Below, piece after piece: positions 46,690 through 57,076 of a stretch of 64,000 nucleotides of DNA (position 1 is the stretch's first letter; the number at the start of each line of letters is the position of its first letter). Source of the DNA: Jaltomata sinuosa (lineage: Eukaryota > Streptophyta > Magnoliopsida > Solanales > Solanaceae). The notes beneath the pieces are model-generated. The model saw only the letters and a program-made list of their open reading frames with translations. It was not told where the DNA came from and made no database searches. Made by a program: the position numbers and the translations under genes. Where the stretch lies: the NCBI GenBank assembly GCA_003996215.1, contig QJPP01001947.1, forward strand, positions 310,001 to 374,000. Reading direction: 5' to 3'.

Positions 46690-47861
46690 CCATGATCCGG
46701 AGATGTGCCAGAAGCTGAGATGATGGAGATATTGAAAGCATGCCACTCTTCCCCTGTTGGAGGTCATCACAGTGTTATTTGGACGGCCCATAAGATCCTA
46801 CATTGCGGCTATTTTTGGCCGACTATTCATAAAGATGCCCACGAGTTCGCTAAGGCTTGAAGTAGATGTCAGAGGGAAGGAGGCATATCAAGGAGACATG
46901 AGCTTCCTATGAATCCCATTCTTGTAATTGAGTTGTTCGATATTTGGGGCATTGACTTCATGGGTCCGTTCGTGCTATCTTATGGTAACTAATATATATT
47001 GGTGGTTGTTGACTATGTGTCTTAGTGTGTGGAGGCGGTTGCGCTTCCAAGTAATGAAGGTAGATGTGTCACAGCGTTCTTGAAAAAAACATCTTCTACA
47101 GATTCGGTACGCCAAGGGCAATTATTAGTGATGGAGGCTCTCACTTTTGCAACAAGTTGTTTCCTGCCTTGCTTGAGAAATATGGAGTGAAACACAGAGT
47201 TGCAATCCCTTATCATACTCAGACGAGTGGGCAAGTGGAGGTCTCCAATAGATAAATTAAGTCAATCCTATCCAAGACTGTCAATGCAAATAGAAAGGAT
47301 TGGTCGCAAAAACTTGAGGATGCATTATGGGCGTACCGGACTGTGTACAAGACTCCAATAGGCATGTTTCCATATCAGCTAGGGTTGTTTTGTAAGGCGT
47401 GCCATCTTCCGGTTGAACTAGAGCACAAGGCCATGTGGGCTTTGAAGAAGCTGAACTTGGATTGGGGTGAAGCATCATTGCAGAGGCTAGGACAGTTGGA
47501 TGAGTTGGATGAGATCCGCCTAAATGCATATGAAAGTTCAGCTCTGTACAAGGAGAGGATGAAGCTATATCATGACTGGAAGATAGAGAAGAGAGACTTT
47601 CAGCCAGGTGACTTGGTCCTGCTTTTCAACTCCAGACTTCGGTTGTTTCCTGGCAAGTTGAAGTCCAAGTGGATTGGACCCTTCAAGGTGGTGCAAGTTT
47701 TTCCTCATGGGGCTATTGAACTTGAAAACCTTAAGGGGAAAAGGTTCAAAGCAAACGGGCAGTGGATCAAGGCGTATTTCAGAACATCAGAGGAGATCAA
47801 GACTATTGAAGCTTGGAGCATAGATGAGTTCGTCTCACCAAAGGAGCTTGATAAAGTCTGA
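46690..47861 (+). pseudogene. Integrase of element D, broken
   Basis: Zinc-binding remnants (46740-46880: HSSPVGGHH, YFWPT, SRCQREGG with the first Cys changed) lead to the core: FDIWGIDFMGPF (about 46940-46970, first acid), IISDGGSHFCNKL (47115-47160, second), and TSGQVEVSNR (47222-47253, third). Then KTPIGMFPYQLGLFCKACHLPVE and the C-terminal block FQPGDLVLLFNSRL...KWIGPFKV (47600-47690). The frame ends at TGA 47859. All three catalytic positions can be read. Stops near 46858, 46990 and 47023 and a frameshift near 47090 disable it. Confidence 0.9.
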
Positions 47862-47872
47862 GTAGTCAAGCA

Positions 47873-48045
47873 ACTTGTGTCATGCCACGACGTTAAATCA
47901 GGCGCTACATGGGAGGCAACCCATGTTGTTGTAATTCACTTTATGATTAGTTGTAATTGTAAAGACTGTAGAGTATTTTGGCAAAGTCTGAGTACCCAAA
48001 ACACTTGCATCATGCCGCGAGCTGCATGGGAGGCAACCCATTGGT
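47873..48045 (+). repeat. Two copies of a conserved post-pol hairpin motif in element D
   Basis: Just after integrase, TCATGCCACGACGTTAAATC leads into CATGGGAGGCAACCCATG at 47908-47925, a 6-base perfect stem with a 6-base loop. A second copy at 48025-48042 has one mismatch at the stem end. A third, more degenerate copy lies after ORF3 at 51986-52033. I recall similar GGGAGGCAACCC sequences after pol in other plant Ty3/gypsy elements; this is from memory. Confidence 0.75.
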
Positions 48046-49454
48046 GAATATGTGTGTTTGTTTTGTAGGAGGATGAGAGATGAAAGAAAAATGTTGAAAC
48101 TGCAGGCAAAAGAGGGTCTGACGGGCTCTGTGATAGGACGTCACAAATACCACACCGGTCGGACTGGAAAAATCACAAAGAATTTTTTTCTAAGTATGGA
48201 GAATAGGACCATCTTCCCCATTCCCACGTCCCACTTAATGGGCCATCATGGCCTCGACAGGCGTCGGAATGGGCGTCGCCAGGTTAGTACCCTAAAATTT
48301 TCTAAGTGTTAAAAAAGGAGTGACTGCCTCACTCTGACGGCCGATATGATAGGGCATCACGCCCTCGACGAGCGTCGGAATAGGCGTCGCTCCCCACAAG
48401 CCAAATATAGGCCGAGGATCATGTAAAATCAACCAATGATGGGACGTCGCTAGTCCGACGGTCGTCTCCTAGCCTGTTATCTGGGTCAGTCAACAGGGGG
48501 TCAACATTAATTTTTCATATCTCTTTTTGGTCTGACCCGACCCGACCCAGCATTTCCTTTCTCCTTCCCCGCCTCTAATATTTGAGGTCAAATTCATTCC
48601 CTTATCACTCCTCTCTCTCTCTCTAACTCCCTTTCTCTCTCAAATTCATCACTCCAAAATTCCCACCCCATCAACGATCCTCACCACCATCTCTTACACA
48701 CACAACTGACAAGGCACTCCATTCATCAAGCTTGTGCAAGAAACTTTTGAAACCAACAAAGTAAGTTCTTTTCTTCCTTGTAGTTGGTTCACAATAACTA
48801 AAGGGTTTTGATGGGTTGAAATTTGATCATATTGCTAAAAAATCATAACCCTAAGTGTTAAAAGTGTGTTTGATGGTGGGGTGAATGAATGGGTTGTGTT
48901 GGAAGTTTAGGGTTTGGAAATATTGTTGTGTATTAATGCCATATGGTTTTTGGGTGTTATGTTGGTTGTATGTTGGGGGAGAAGTTATTGGATTGATAAA
49001 ATTATAAAGAGAGAGAGAGTTGTGCGCTGATTGAATCCTACGGGCCTTCACATGGGACGTTTGAGGCACAACGGGACGTCGGACAAGGCATGGGGCTGGC
49101 CTAAAACTTGAAAAAGTTTCTGGCCGGTTCCTACGCCCAAGCCTATGGGACGTCGGACCTCCCACGCCCATGGAAGGAGCCCGTGGGAGAACCGATGTCC
49201 TTAAAAACCCCACTGCAACATTCGGACGCCCTACCCATGGGACGTCAGACCTCACACACCCGTGGCACAAGGACGTGGTAGGAGGAATTCCTCTTGTAAA
49301 ATCACTGGATCACTCAGACGCTCGGGGCCACGGGACGTCGGCCCTCTCACGCCCATTGGAGGTGCTTTTTTTGAAAACAAATTCTAAGTGTTAAATTTTC
49401 CTGTGTTTGCTTATTTGTCCCTGATCTCTAATGATGGTTCCCTGTAGGTACTAA
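48046..49454 (+). other. Spacer upstream of ORF3 with candidate leader and intron
   Basis: Contains GC-rich GACGTC/GGGCGTCG repeats (48110-48430), then a pyrimidine-rich zone with a CT microsatellite (48610-48624) like a plant 5' leader. ACAAAGTAAGTTC at 48761 is a good splice donor and CCCTGTAG ending at 49447 a good acceptor, eight bases before the ORF3 ATG. The candidate intron (48761-49447) holds four GGGACGTC repeats. Frames of 74 and 139 codons here are probably chance. Confidence 0.45.
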
Positions 49455-51846
49455 ATGGCTGCAAAACCACAGTTGAGGCGAGGGGGGGCCCGCAAAGCAA
49501 AATATAACTCCATAACATCCCAGCTAAAGGATTACCCCACTGATTCTGAAGCCGAGAAAAGTGATTCTGACAACGCCCCCTCATAAAGTCTGTAAGAAGG
49601 AAGCTGGTGGTATCCTCCTCTCACTCTGAAGAGGAGGGAACAAAATCACCCAAGGACAAGCAAGCATCCTCCTCTGGGTCCTCAAAATCTGGCACTGAAA
49701 GTGAAGAGGCACCTAAAGGCAAGGAATTTATCACTCAAGCTTCTAGTGGCACCGGAGGAGAATTCAGCTCTGAACATGATTCTGAAAGAGCTGAGAGAGG
49801 AGGGTCCCCGGAGTGGAGTACTTCTTCTCCATCTGTTCCTGGAGCTACAATCGAACGTGCTCGAGAAATGGTGAGATGGATTGTTAAAGGATTGAAGTCT
49901 ATCTAGGATTACGGTCTTGTAGAGACTTGAAGAGGTCATCTGAGGAGGCCTATTACTGAAGAGTGAAGGATTGATCCCTTCAAGCTAAACAAGTTCCACA
50001 AGTTGGACGAGTATTTCAGATATTACAAACTGGGATGGACTACCAAGCCCTACCCCGGTTACCAGCCAACTCTCGTAAGGGTGTTCTATGCTAATTATTA
50101 GGCTATACAAAAAGGGTTGCGCAAGAAAGGACAAAAGATCACAGAATTTCCTGCTCTCGAGAGCGTTCCAGTTAGGGGAATTCCCATCAATATCTCGGCA
50201 GAAACAATAAATAGATTCTTATTTGGGTGGTGCTATAAGGCACCCACAGACCTGGTTGACTATGAGTATCGGGTAAAGCATGATGCCAAAAGGACTCAAT
50301 GGTTGGCTAAGAGCCTAACTACTACCGGCACACCACTATGGCTTGAACAAGACAAACTGGTTATTCCGAAGGCCTTCTTATCTTTTAAAGATAAATTTTG
50401 GTGGGATATTGTATGACTAAGATTGATGTTGACCGGTGCAAACAACCATCTAACTTTGGATAGAGATATTCTAGTGGCCTCTCTCGTGTCCAAATGTAAT
50501 TTGGATTTCGGGCGGATCATAGCTGAGGAGATCAGAGACAGAGTGACCAAGCCTGCCTCCTCCTACCTATTCCCTTGTTTGATCATAGAGCTATGTGAGG
50601 AGGCTCAGGTGCCCAGGTTTGGGGGGTTAGATCACCCTGTTTGAGCTACGCGGACCCATCATCCAGAGAGGTCCAAGGATGAGACTAGGGTGATTGGTTT
50701 GACTGGTAATACAGAGCCATTGGCTCTAACTCTTGAGGAGAACGTCCCCACACCGGATGTGACAGCATCCCCCACTACTAGACCTAACACATAGGGTAGT
50801 CAGTCGGAGTAAAATGTTTCTGGTCCATCCACTTAGATAACCGAGCCAGGACCCTCCACATCACCTTCAGAAACTGATTCTGCTGCTATCTTTACATTCC
50901 ACCCGGCAAACTTCACGAATACCGTCCAACGTACACTTGAGTAGTTAGTCGGAGTAAAATGTTTCTGGTCCATCCACTTAGATAACCGAGCCAGGACCCT
51001 CCACATCACCTTCAGAAACTGATTCTGCTGCTATCTTTACATTCCACCAGGCAAACTTCACGAATACCGTCCAACGTACACTTGATCTCAAAAAGCAAAT
51101 GAATGCGTTTGCTCTACAGTTTCAGTAGATTGTGAACGCCTCCATCCAAAGGGCCGTAGCACCCTTCCTCACTGTCAATGCCCAGATAGATGCTTTGGAG
51201 GACAGGGTAGATGAGCGCTTAAAGGAGATGGGTGAGCTTGAGTTGGCCAGTATGAAAAAGGAGATTGCAGAGATGAGGGTTGATGTTGATAAATTGAAGA
51301 ATTCTCCGCCGACCCAAGCCATAGCACCGATTGTTTTGCCATAAGTCACAGATGAGCCCACGCTAAATCTATGGGATTTTGTAGATCCCGAGCTCCGTAT
51401 GGCACATTTCAGTTCGACTATAGAAAAGGAGTCCGAGAAAGTTGATGAACCTCCTCCTGAGCCTACCACGCACAAAAGAAAAAGGAAAAGTAAGGATAAG
51501 AAGGTTCAAGAGGGTGATGCTCCGCTTAGCCCAAAGTCCCAAAAGAAGAAAGAGGAGAAAGCTAAAAAGACAGGCCGAAAAGAGCTGGGTAGAGCATCAA
51601 AAGAGTCTTTGGCCATACAACAAATTAAGATTGACGGTGTTGGTTGAGATGGTTCAGCGAGTGGTATTGTTGAACAAGTTTATATCCCTTCTTTAGACCT
51701 CATTGTGGGAGAGGTGGCTGATGAAGCTGCTCGGGCAGCTGTTACTGTTAAAGAGAGGTCTGCGGAGGTAACCTCTATTGAGGAGAGTACTATGGGTAAC
51801 ACTCGTGAGGGACAGACAGATGTGACACCTGGTACTGGCGCTTAGG
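49455..51846 (+). pseudogene. ORF3 of element D, post-pol protein of unknown function, broken
   Basis: The best start is the ATG at 49455 (MAAKPQLRRGG), right after the candidate splice acceptor. Pieces in order: a basic start then Ser/Asp/Glu-rich region (to a TAA at 49584, then 49607-49906 in another frame); a globular part (50117-50644) with ITEFPALESVPVRGIPINIS, FLFGWCYKAPTD and CNLDFGRIIAEEI; a Pro/Thr-rich linker with a 145-base duplication; a coiled-coil-like segment (51180-51300, IDALEDRVDERLKEMGELEL); and a Lys-rich tail (HKRKRKSKDKK). The position fits the envelope-like ORF of Athila, and the middle part resembles what is annotated in plants as a putative plant transposon protein. 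I see no signal peptide or membrane segment, so I do not call it envelope. Confidence 0.6.
50796..51085 (+). repeat. 145-bp tandem duplication in ORF3 of element D
   Basis: Copies 50796-50940 and 50941-51085, both from GTAGT.AGTCGGAGT to CGTACACTTGA, with about two differences. The length is not a multiple of three, so it shifts the frame. The near identity means it arose long after D inserted. Confidence 0.95.
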
Positions 51847-53485
51847 CGCCACAAGTATGTTCTCACTCCCATTTGTTTATACTTTTTGAGCATTAACGGC
51901 AATGCCATTTTCTTTTTGGTGGGGTGGGGGAAGTACTGGGTGAGTTGGTTTTTGATGGGTTCTTGGTTAGATGCCAAGAGACCCGGGTCATGCCACAATA
52001 TTAAATCAGGCGCTGCATAGGAGGAAACCCATGAGGGTACTCACAAGGTACCCGACTCCTTAGGGTTTTCTTGCCCGTGTTCTTTCCCTAAGGATTTTAA
52101 TTTCTATTGAACCGGCACGTTTAGGATAGGTTGTATATAGTAAAAGAATAAAAGGAACTTGGTGAAGTCTATGATGTTATTTTTGAACTGGATTTGAATT
52201 GAATAAATAGAGACCCCCTCAAAAATTTTGAGTGTTCATATTAGTATCTGGTTCTGATAGACTGGCCATTGTGGATCCTTACATTACATTGTGTTTATCG
52301 AATTGATGATGGGCTTAAGCTAGAGTACGAACCTGATAGGTAGCATATGACTGTCAACTTTGTGCCATGTGTTTGTGAGCTAAATTTTTGGGTTCTTGCT
52401 TTGTGTGCCAATCTAGAACTTGCCCGGTTAGTCGTGCCAAAGTCGTAGAGTAGTTGGTTAGGAAAGGATCATAGGCCATTTTTTAATTAGTCCACTTTAT
52501 CCCAAAAGACCGACCAAATGATTTAATACCCTTTGATCCCTGATTTTGTGCCTGCATTGACCCTTTGTGTTGTTTAGCCTAATCACCTTCCCTGTTTCTT
52601 GTTATTAACCTTTAGTTTGGCCCTGGTCCCTCCTTGGACATTGTGTACCTCAACTCAGGCAAATCAACTAAGTTGAGGGTGGCTACTGTAGAGGTGAGTA
52701 GGAAGTTTGGGTATGAATAGAAGAGGTTAGAAATAAAAAGGAGAGAAAACGGGCCCGGCGGCTATGTTAAAGAAAAGAAAAAAAAAAGAAAAAAAGAAGA
52801 AGAAAAGCAAAGAAAAAGAAAAGAAAAGAAAGAAAAATAAGTGAGTCTGAAACAAAAGCTGCACCTGTCAGTTGTTGAAAAAGAAACAATAAAAAGGGAG
52901 AAAAAGGGAGGAAAAGAGTAAAAGTGGTCTGTTGGGTGTAATCAAGATAACGTAGTGTCAAGGAGGGTTTAGTCACTATTTCCTATATCTATCATACCCG
53001 TCCCCAAGCCTACTTTACAAGCCAAGAAAGTCCTATAGTGATCCTAACCCAATTGTTCGAAAACTGAGGCATAGAAAATAAGGGCAAGCCTATGGTATTG
53101 TGCACACATTCCTTGAATATCTTTTTAAGTGCGAGTGTTTCGTTCAGTCCCCAAAATATAATTGCGTTACTGTGTGAGTGGGACTTCTTATAGTGAGGTC
53201 ACTAGAGCGATTTTGAATGCTAACTGTTAGTGTAAATCTCATAAGTGTATGCCAGGTCGTCTATTGATAAGGTAATGTCATCCTTGGACCCCATTGTGTT
53301 GTCTTGATGAATGGAACATATGCATTGATTTTTGTATTGAACGAAGAGTGGGTGGGTACTTGTTGTGTATTGAATTGATGAACCAAAAGACTGCCATAGT
53401 TCCTGATTCTCTTTTTTTTAAGCGTCGTTTAGTTTTTTTTGCGTTTGTTGCTTGAGGACAAGCAAAGATTCTAAGTGGAGGGTGT
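51847..53485 (+). other. 3' untranslated region and polypurine tract of element D
   Basis: Non-coding. Includes the third GGAGG.AACCCATG hairpin copy (51986-52033), an A/G-only-like tract (52769-52850), an AAGGGCAAGCCTATGGT block near 53086 shared with fragment G, and TTGCTTGAGGACAAGCAAAG (about 53446-53466), a motif typical before the 3' LTR of Athila-type elements. The polypurine tract AAGTGGAGGG lies at about 53473-53482, next to the LTR. Confidence 0.75.
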
Positions 53486-55047
53486 TGATGTGCCGGGATT
53501 TGACGACACTTTGGACGCTTAAAACATAGTATTTGGGAGTTCTTAAGTACTTTTATTTGGATTTAATGTCATTTGTTAAGTGTGCAGGGACAGAGTAGGA
53601 GGTAGAAAAGAAAGCCAAAAGTTGTAGTTTCAGGGCAAAAAGGAGGCCACTTGGGCGTCACATCCATGATGGCCCGTGGGGCTGACCGTTAAAGTGAGGC
53701 AGCAGAAGTGCCAAGTCTGGAGAGACCCGATGGGCTAACAAACTTCCCATGGCAGACATGACGGGGCATAGCCTTTCCCGTCAAAGTGCTCCAGGAGATT
53801 ATGCTAAGGGTAAAGGAAGGACGATGGGCTCCATGATGTCCCATCGCCATCTCGACGTCCCATGACAAGCCGCCCATAGAAACCTAGAAGAGAAGCTTGG
53901 AAAGGACCAAGTGGGGTGACGTGAGACAGTGAAGGGCATCGTAGCTGCTACGTCCCTTCGACCCAGCCCGTGGGAACGTGGCAGTTAATTTTCTGAAGAC
54001 CTAAAGAACGCCAACGGGCACCCACGATGCCCTTCGCCTCAGTGATGGCCCGTGAGGCGACCCGTCGGATCTGACCGCGTCCAGTTTTCCCAGTCTTATT
54101 AGGATTTGGCTTCTTTGTCTATAAATACTTTACCCTAGGTTTTATTTTACCATTGTTACGTGTGGTTACTAGTTTTTTCATGAATTATTTCAAGTTACTT
54201 TCGGATATTTTGTTACTTTGATTTTCGTATTGATTTCGGACACATGTTCTTGAGATTGTTCTTCAAGATTTCGGTTTTCTTTGTTCTTATTTGTAAGTAT
54301 ATCTTGATGATTGCTCAAACAAAAATTAATCGCATGCTTATGAACATGAGTAGCTAAATCCACAACTAGGGTTGTGGGAACCATGAAGGATTAAAAAAGT
54401 AGGCAAAGTACTTAGGTAATCTAGGGAGGCGTTTATGCATATATTGTTCTTCCCTTTGTTTTGATTGCTTTTTAACGGTGCGCAATGTTAGAACTTGCCT
54501 TATCCTTACTTGCCAGACCAAGGAGGTAACGGATGGGAAAAGGGTGGTTAAGAATAATATTTGAGGCTATCAACCCTAATCTAATAGCTTGACCTTATCC
54601 GGGAATAGCTAATTTGGGATCAAGGGTAAGGGTTAGTAAAGCGACACCCGCGGCCGGACCAAGGCGTGTGGTGAAATTCACCTAGTTGTCGGACCAATGA
54701 ATTAGGTGAACTTAACTTATTGATTATGCATGCTAAGCACCAAACTAGTTTACCAAGTACAAAATCCTTACTAAGTTATGATCTCATGGGAACACTACCC
54801 TAGTCACTTCTCTTAGCAATTGTTGAAATTAATCTTTGTTACTTGTTTACTTTTGATTTACAATAATCACTTGTTACTTTAACCCCCTCCCCTTTTGCGG
54901 GAAATAAATGACTAAAAGATGGAATAAACACCAATTGACCCTAGTCCTACCATATTCCCTGTGGGATCGACCCCAACCTTTAGTTGGGTTCTATATTTGA
55001 ACGGCGACCGCTTGCGCTTCTTTTAGAGGTGTAATTTGGGCGCATCA
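53486..55047 (+). repeat. 3' LTR of element D
   Basis: TGATGTGCCGGG to GGGCGCATCA, 1562 bases, collinear with the 5' LTR and with the TATA box at 54118-54126. Followed directly by the duplicated AGGGG. Confidence 0.94.
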
Positions 55048-55052
55048 AGGGG

Positions 55053-55620
55053 TGGGGTTTTGTACTTCGTATCCGTAACGTGAACAATATGATAGACATA
55101 ACCCTTAGAGATCATCTTCCTAGCCTTGAGATAAGATATGAAATTACCCTTTGAGGAATGAGGACTACTTTGCCACTCTAAGATAGGTTCATTTGAAAAC
55201 TTGAAACTTACTACTCAGGTACGACAATCAACCGTGGGATAACATGTATACAACCAATCCATATCAAGAATAACATCGAAATCAGTCATCTCAAACTCTA
55301 CTATATAGCCTAAAGTGACTCTACGAAGGACTAAGATAGGGAAATTTTTGTAGATCCTTTTGTCTAGGACTGACTCTCCAATAGGAGTAGAAACGCAAAA
55401 GGGTTCTAGGAGTTGTTCTAGACAAACTTTGAATTTGCAAGCAACATAAGGGGTCACAAAAGACAAGGAGGCTCTGTGATCTAGTAAAGCATAAACATCA
55501 AGAGAGAGGACTTTCAACATAATAGTAACAACATCGGGGGAACTCTCCTGATCCCATTGAGATGACATAACATATAGGCAATTCTGGTGCTGACCACCAC
55601 CTGAGCTAGAAGCAGTGCCT
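55053..55620 (-). pseudogene. Aspartic protease region of element C, broken
   Basis: The part of C on the far side of D. From 55568: SSQWDQESSPDVVTIML, then VYALLDHRASLSFVTPYVA, the retropepsin site with HR replacing PG, and FEMTDFDVILDMDWLYT. The longest frame is 117 codons. The active-site change should inactivate it. Below about 55210 the frame continues toward RT until D's insertion point. Confidence 0.82.
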
Positions 55621-55639
55621 TGCTAGGCCGGTCGACCAC

Positions 55640-56713
55640 CTGGGGATGCTGGAGCAGATTGAGTCCTGCCATCTCCCTAACCCTTTTTAGCTAAAGGGCA
55701 ATCCCTAATCATGTGCCTAACCTGTCCACACCCAAAGAATCTACATATGCCATAGCGATACTCTCCCGGGTGATTCTTCCCACACATGTTGCAAATAAGG
55801 TAACAAGGCCCTTTTACAACACTCCCCTAAGACATCAAACCTGAACCTCAACCAGACTGATCATGCCTAGTCCTGGGGGCCTGAGTAGGAGCACTAGCTG
55901 AAGAATGCACGGGTCTTGATGACCTCTTCTAAAATAAAGAACAATGTCCACCTCTGACCTCTAATGTCTAAAACTCAAATTCTCTAAAATTGCCCTCTTG
56001 TTCTTTGTTTCCATTTTCGCCAACTTATCTCCTTCAATCTGATAAGCATGAGTCATAAGTCTAGCAATATCCATGTCACTCAAAATCATAACAGACCTGA
56101 ACTCCCTCTTCACTAAGTCTGACACTCCAAAATAAACTTGCTCATACGATCCCTAAAAATCAGCCACCATAGAAAGAGCATACCTTGAAATCTGAGTGAA
56201 CTTCAATCCATATTCCTGAACCGGCATAGAGCCTTGCCTCAAATTCATGAACTCTTTGGCCTTAGCCTCCCTCAACTCCCTAGGGAATTACCGATCAAGA
56301 AAATCCCTCTCAAAGCAATCCCAAGTCATAGAAACCACTTTCTTAGCCCTAAAATCCTTCCACTCAGTATACCAAATATGAGCTACATCCTTGAGCTGAT
56401 AGAAAGCTAGATCTACACCATCAACACCAACAACTTGCATCACATCCAAAATCTTCTTCACCTCATCTATGAAATTTTACGGGTCTTCACCAACCTTGGA
56501 ACCCTAAAACTCAGGTGGGTTCATATGGATGAAATCTCAAACTCAGGCTGAAACTGGCCCACCTTGAGGGTTAGCAGGAACAGGTGCTAGCTGATTGGCC
56601 TGAGCGGCCATAGTCTGAGCTAGCATATGAATGGCCTTTCTGAACTCCGCATTTATGACCTCGAGGTCTTGAACTGGAGGCTCATTATTTTGGGAATTGA
56701 CTTGACGAGGCAT
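55640..56713 (-). pseudogene. Gag of element C, broken
   Basis: Start at the ATG at 56713 (MPRQVNSQN...), matching A; a slightly longer frame opens at 56731. The N-terminal conserved zone (INAEFRKAIHMLAQTMAAQA) ends at a stop at 56543. The capsid-like region (about 56010-56530) is heavily interrupted. A zinc knuckle near 55700-55745 keeps GCGQVRHMIRDC but the preceding Cys is Phe. Confidence 0.8.
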
Positions 56714-56923
56714 GGCCCGACGAATATGCATAATCTGAAACGCATAAAGATTGGATTAAAGTAGTAATAGAGTTAAACTCTAAAAAAAAAATTGATGATG
56801 AAAGAATTGATGTTTTCCTAAGATACCTTGCAGCTTCCCTCTCATAAGTGTGGCGTGCTTCACAACTCATGAAAGAGACTATACTTGATGCATCTTTTAG
56901 ACACCATATGACTCTTAAACTTG

Positions 56924-56937
56924 ATGCTTTGATACAA
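56924..56937 (-). other. Primer binding site of element C (Met-tRNA type)
   Basis: The minus strand reads TTTGTATCAAAGCA just inside the 5' LTR, a drifted TGGTATCAGAGC. Confidence 0.75.
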
Positions 56938-56941
56938 AGTT

Positions 56942-57076
56942 TGTCACGCCCTGAGGCTATACCTGAACGTAACATGGACTGCGGCCCACAAAGAGCCCAA
57001 GGTAACCCTTGGCATTAGCATGACGTAGACATAACATAAGAATCATAGTGGAAGCATAAATGACAATATAGATAAT
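56942..57076 (-). repeat. 5' LTR of element C, inner end only
   Basis: TGTCACGCCCTGAGG onward matches 35362-35495 closely (AACATGGAC, CCCTTGGCATTA, ATAAGAATCATAG), then stops at about 57076, where Athila-like sequence begins. Confidence 0.82.

Larger units (their letters stand above)
40455..55047 (+). mobile_element. Element D: Athila-type Ty3/gypsy retrotransposon nested in element C
   Basis: LTRs at 40455-42043 and 53486-55047 flank an 11.4-kb interior on the plus strand. A perfect 5-base target duplication AGGGG lies at 40450-40454 and 55048-55052. The Asp-tRNA primer site, the Gag and RT motifs (LFPFSL-type Gag, FLDGYSGYNQI, FMDDFSV), the DLGAS protease and a 5.6-kb post-pol region with an extra ORF are typical of Athila. 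The insertion splits C between protease and RT. D's own frames are broken by many stops; the LTRs differ at about one base in ten over the first 130 bases by eye. Confidence 0.95.
35362..57076 (-). mobile_element. Element C: Tekay/Del-type Ty3/gypsy retrotransposon split by element D
   Basis: The 3' LTR is 35362-37295. The interior runs on the minus strand from chromodomain (37531) up to Gag (56713), with element D inserted at 40450. The primer site is at 56924-56937. Only the first 135 bases of the 5' LTR (56942-57076) remain before fragment G. Without D the interior is about 5.05 kb, normal for this family here. No target duplication can be checked because the 5' LTR outer end is missing. 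All frames are broken. Confidence 0.9.

Noticed and set aside
48851..49270. 139-codon minus-strand frame in element D.
   Set aside because: It lies antisense to the spacer and candidate intron, over GC-rich GGGACGTC repeats. No domain is visible, and other D features are on the plus strand.
49455..51846. Calling ORF3 of element D an envelope gene.
   Set aside because: The position fits, but I see no signal peptide, membrane segment or fusion-like region. What is visible is acidic, coiled-coil and Lys-rich.
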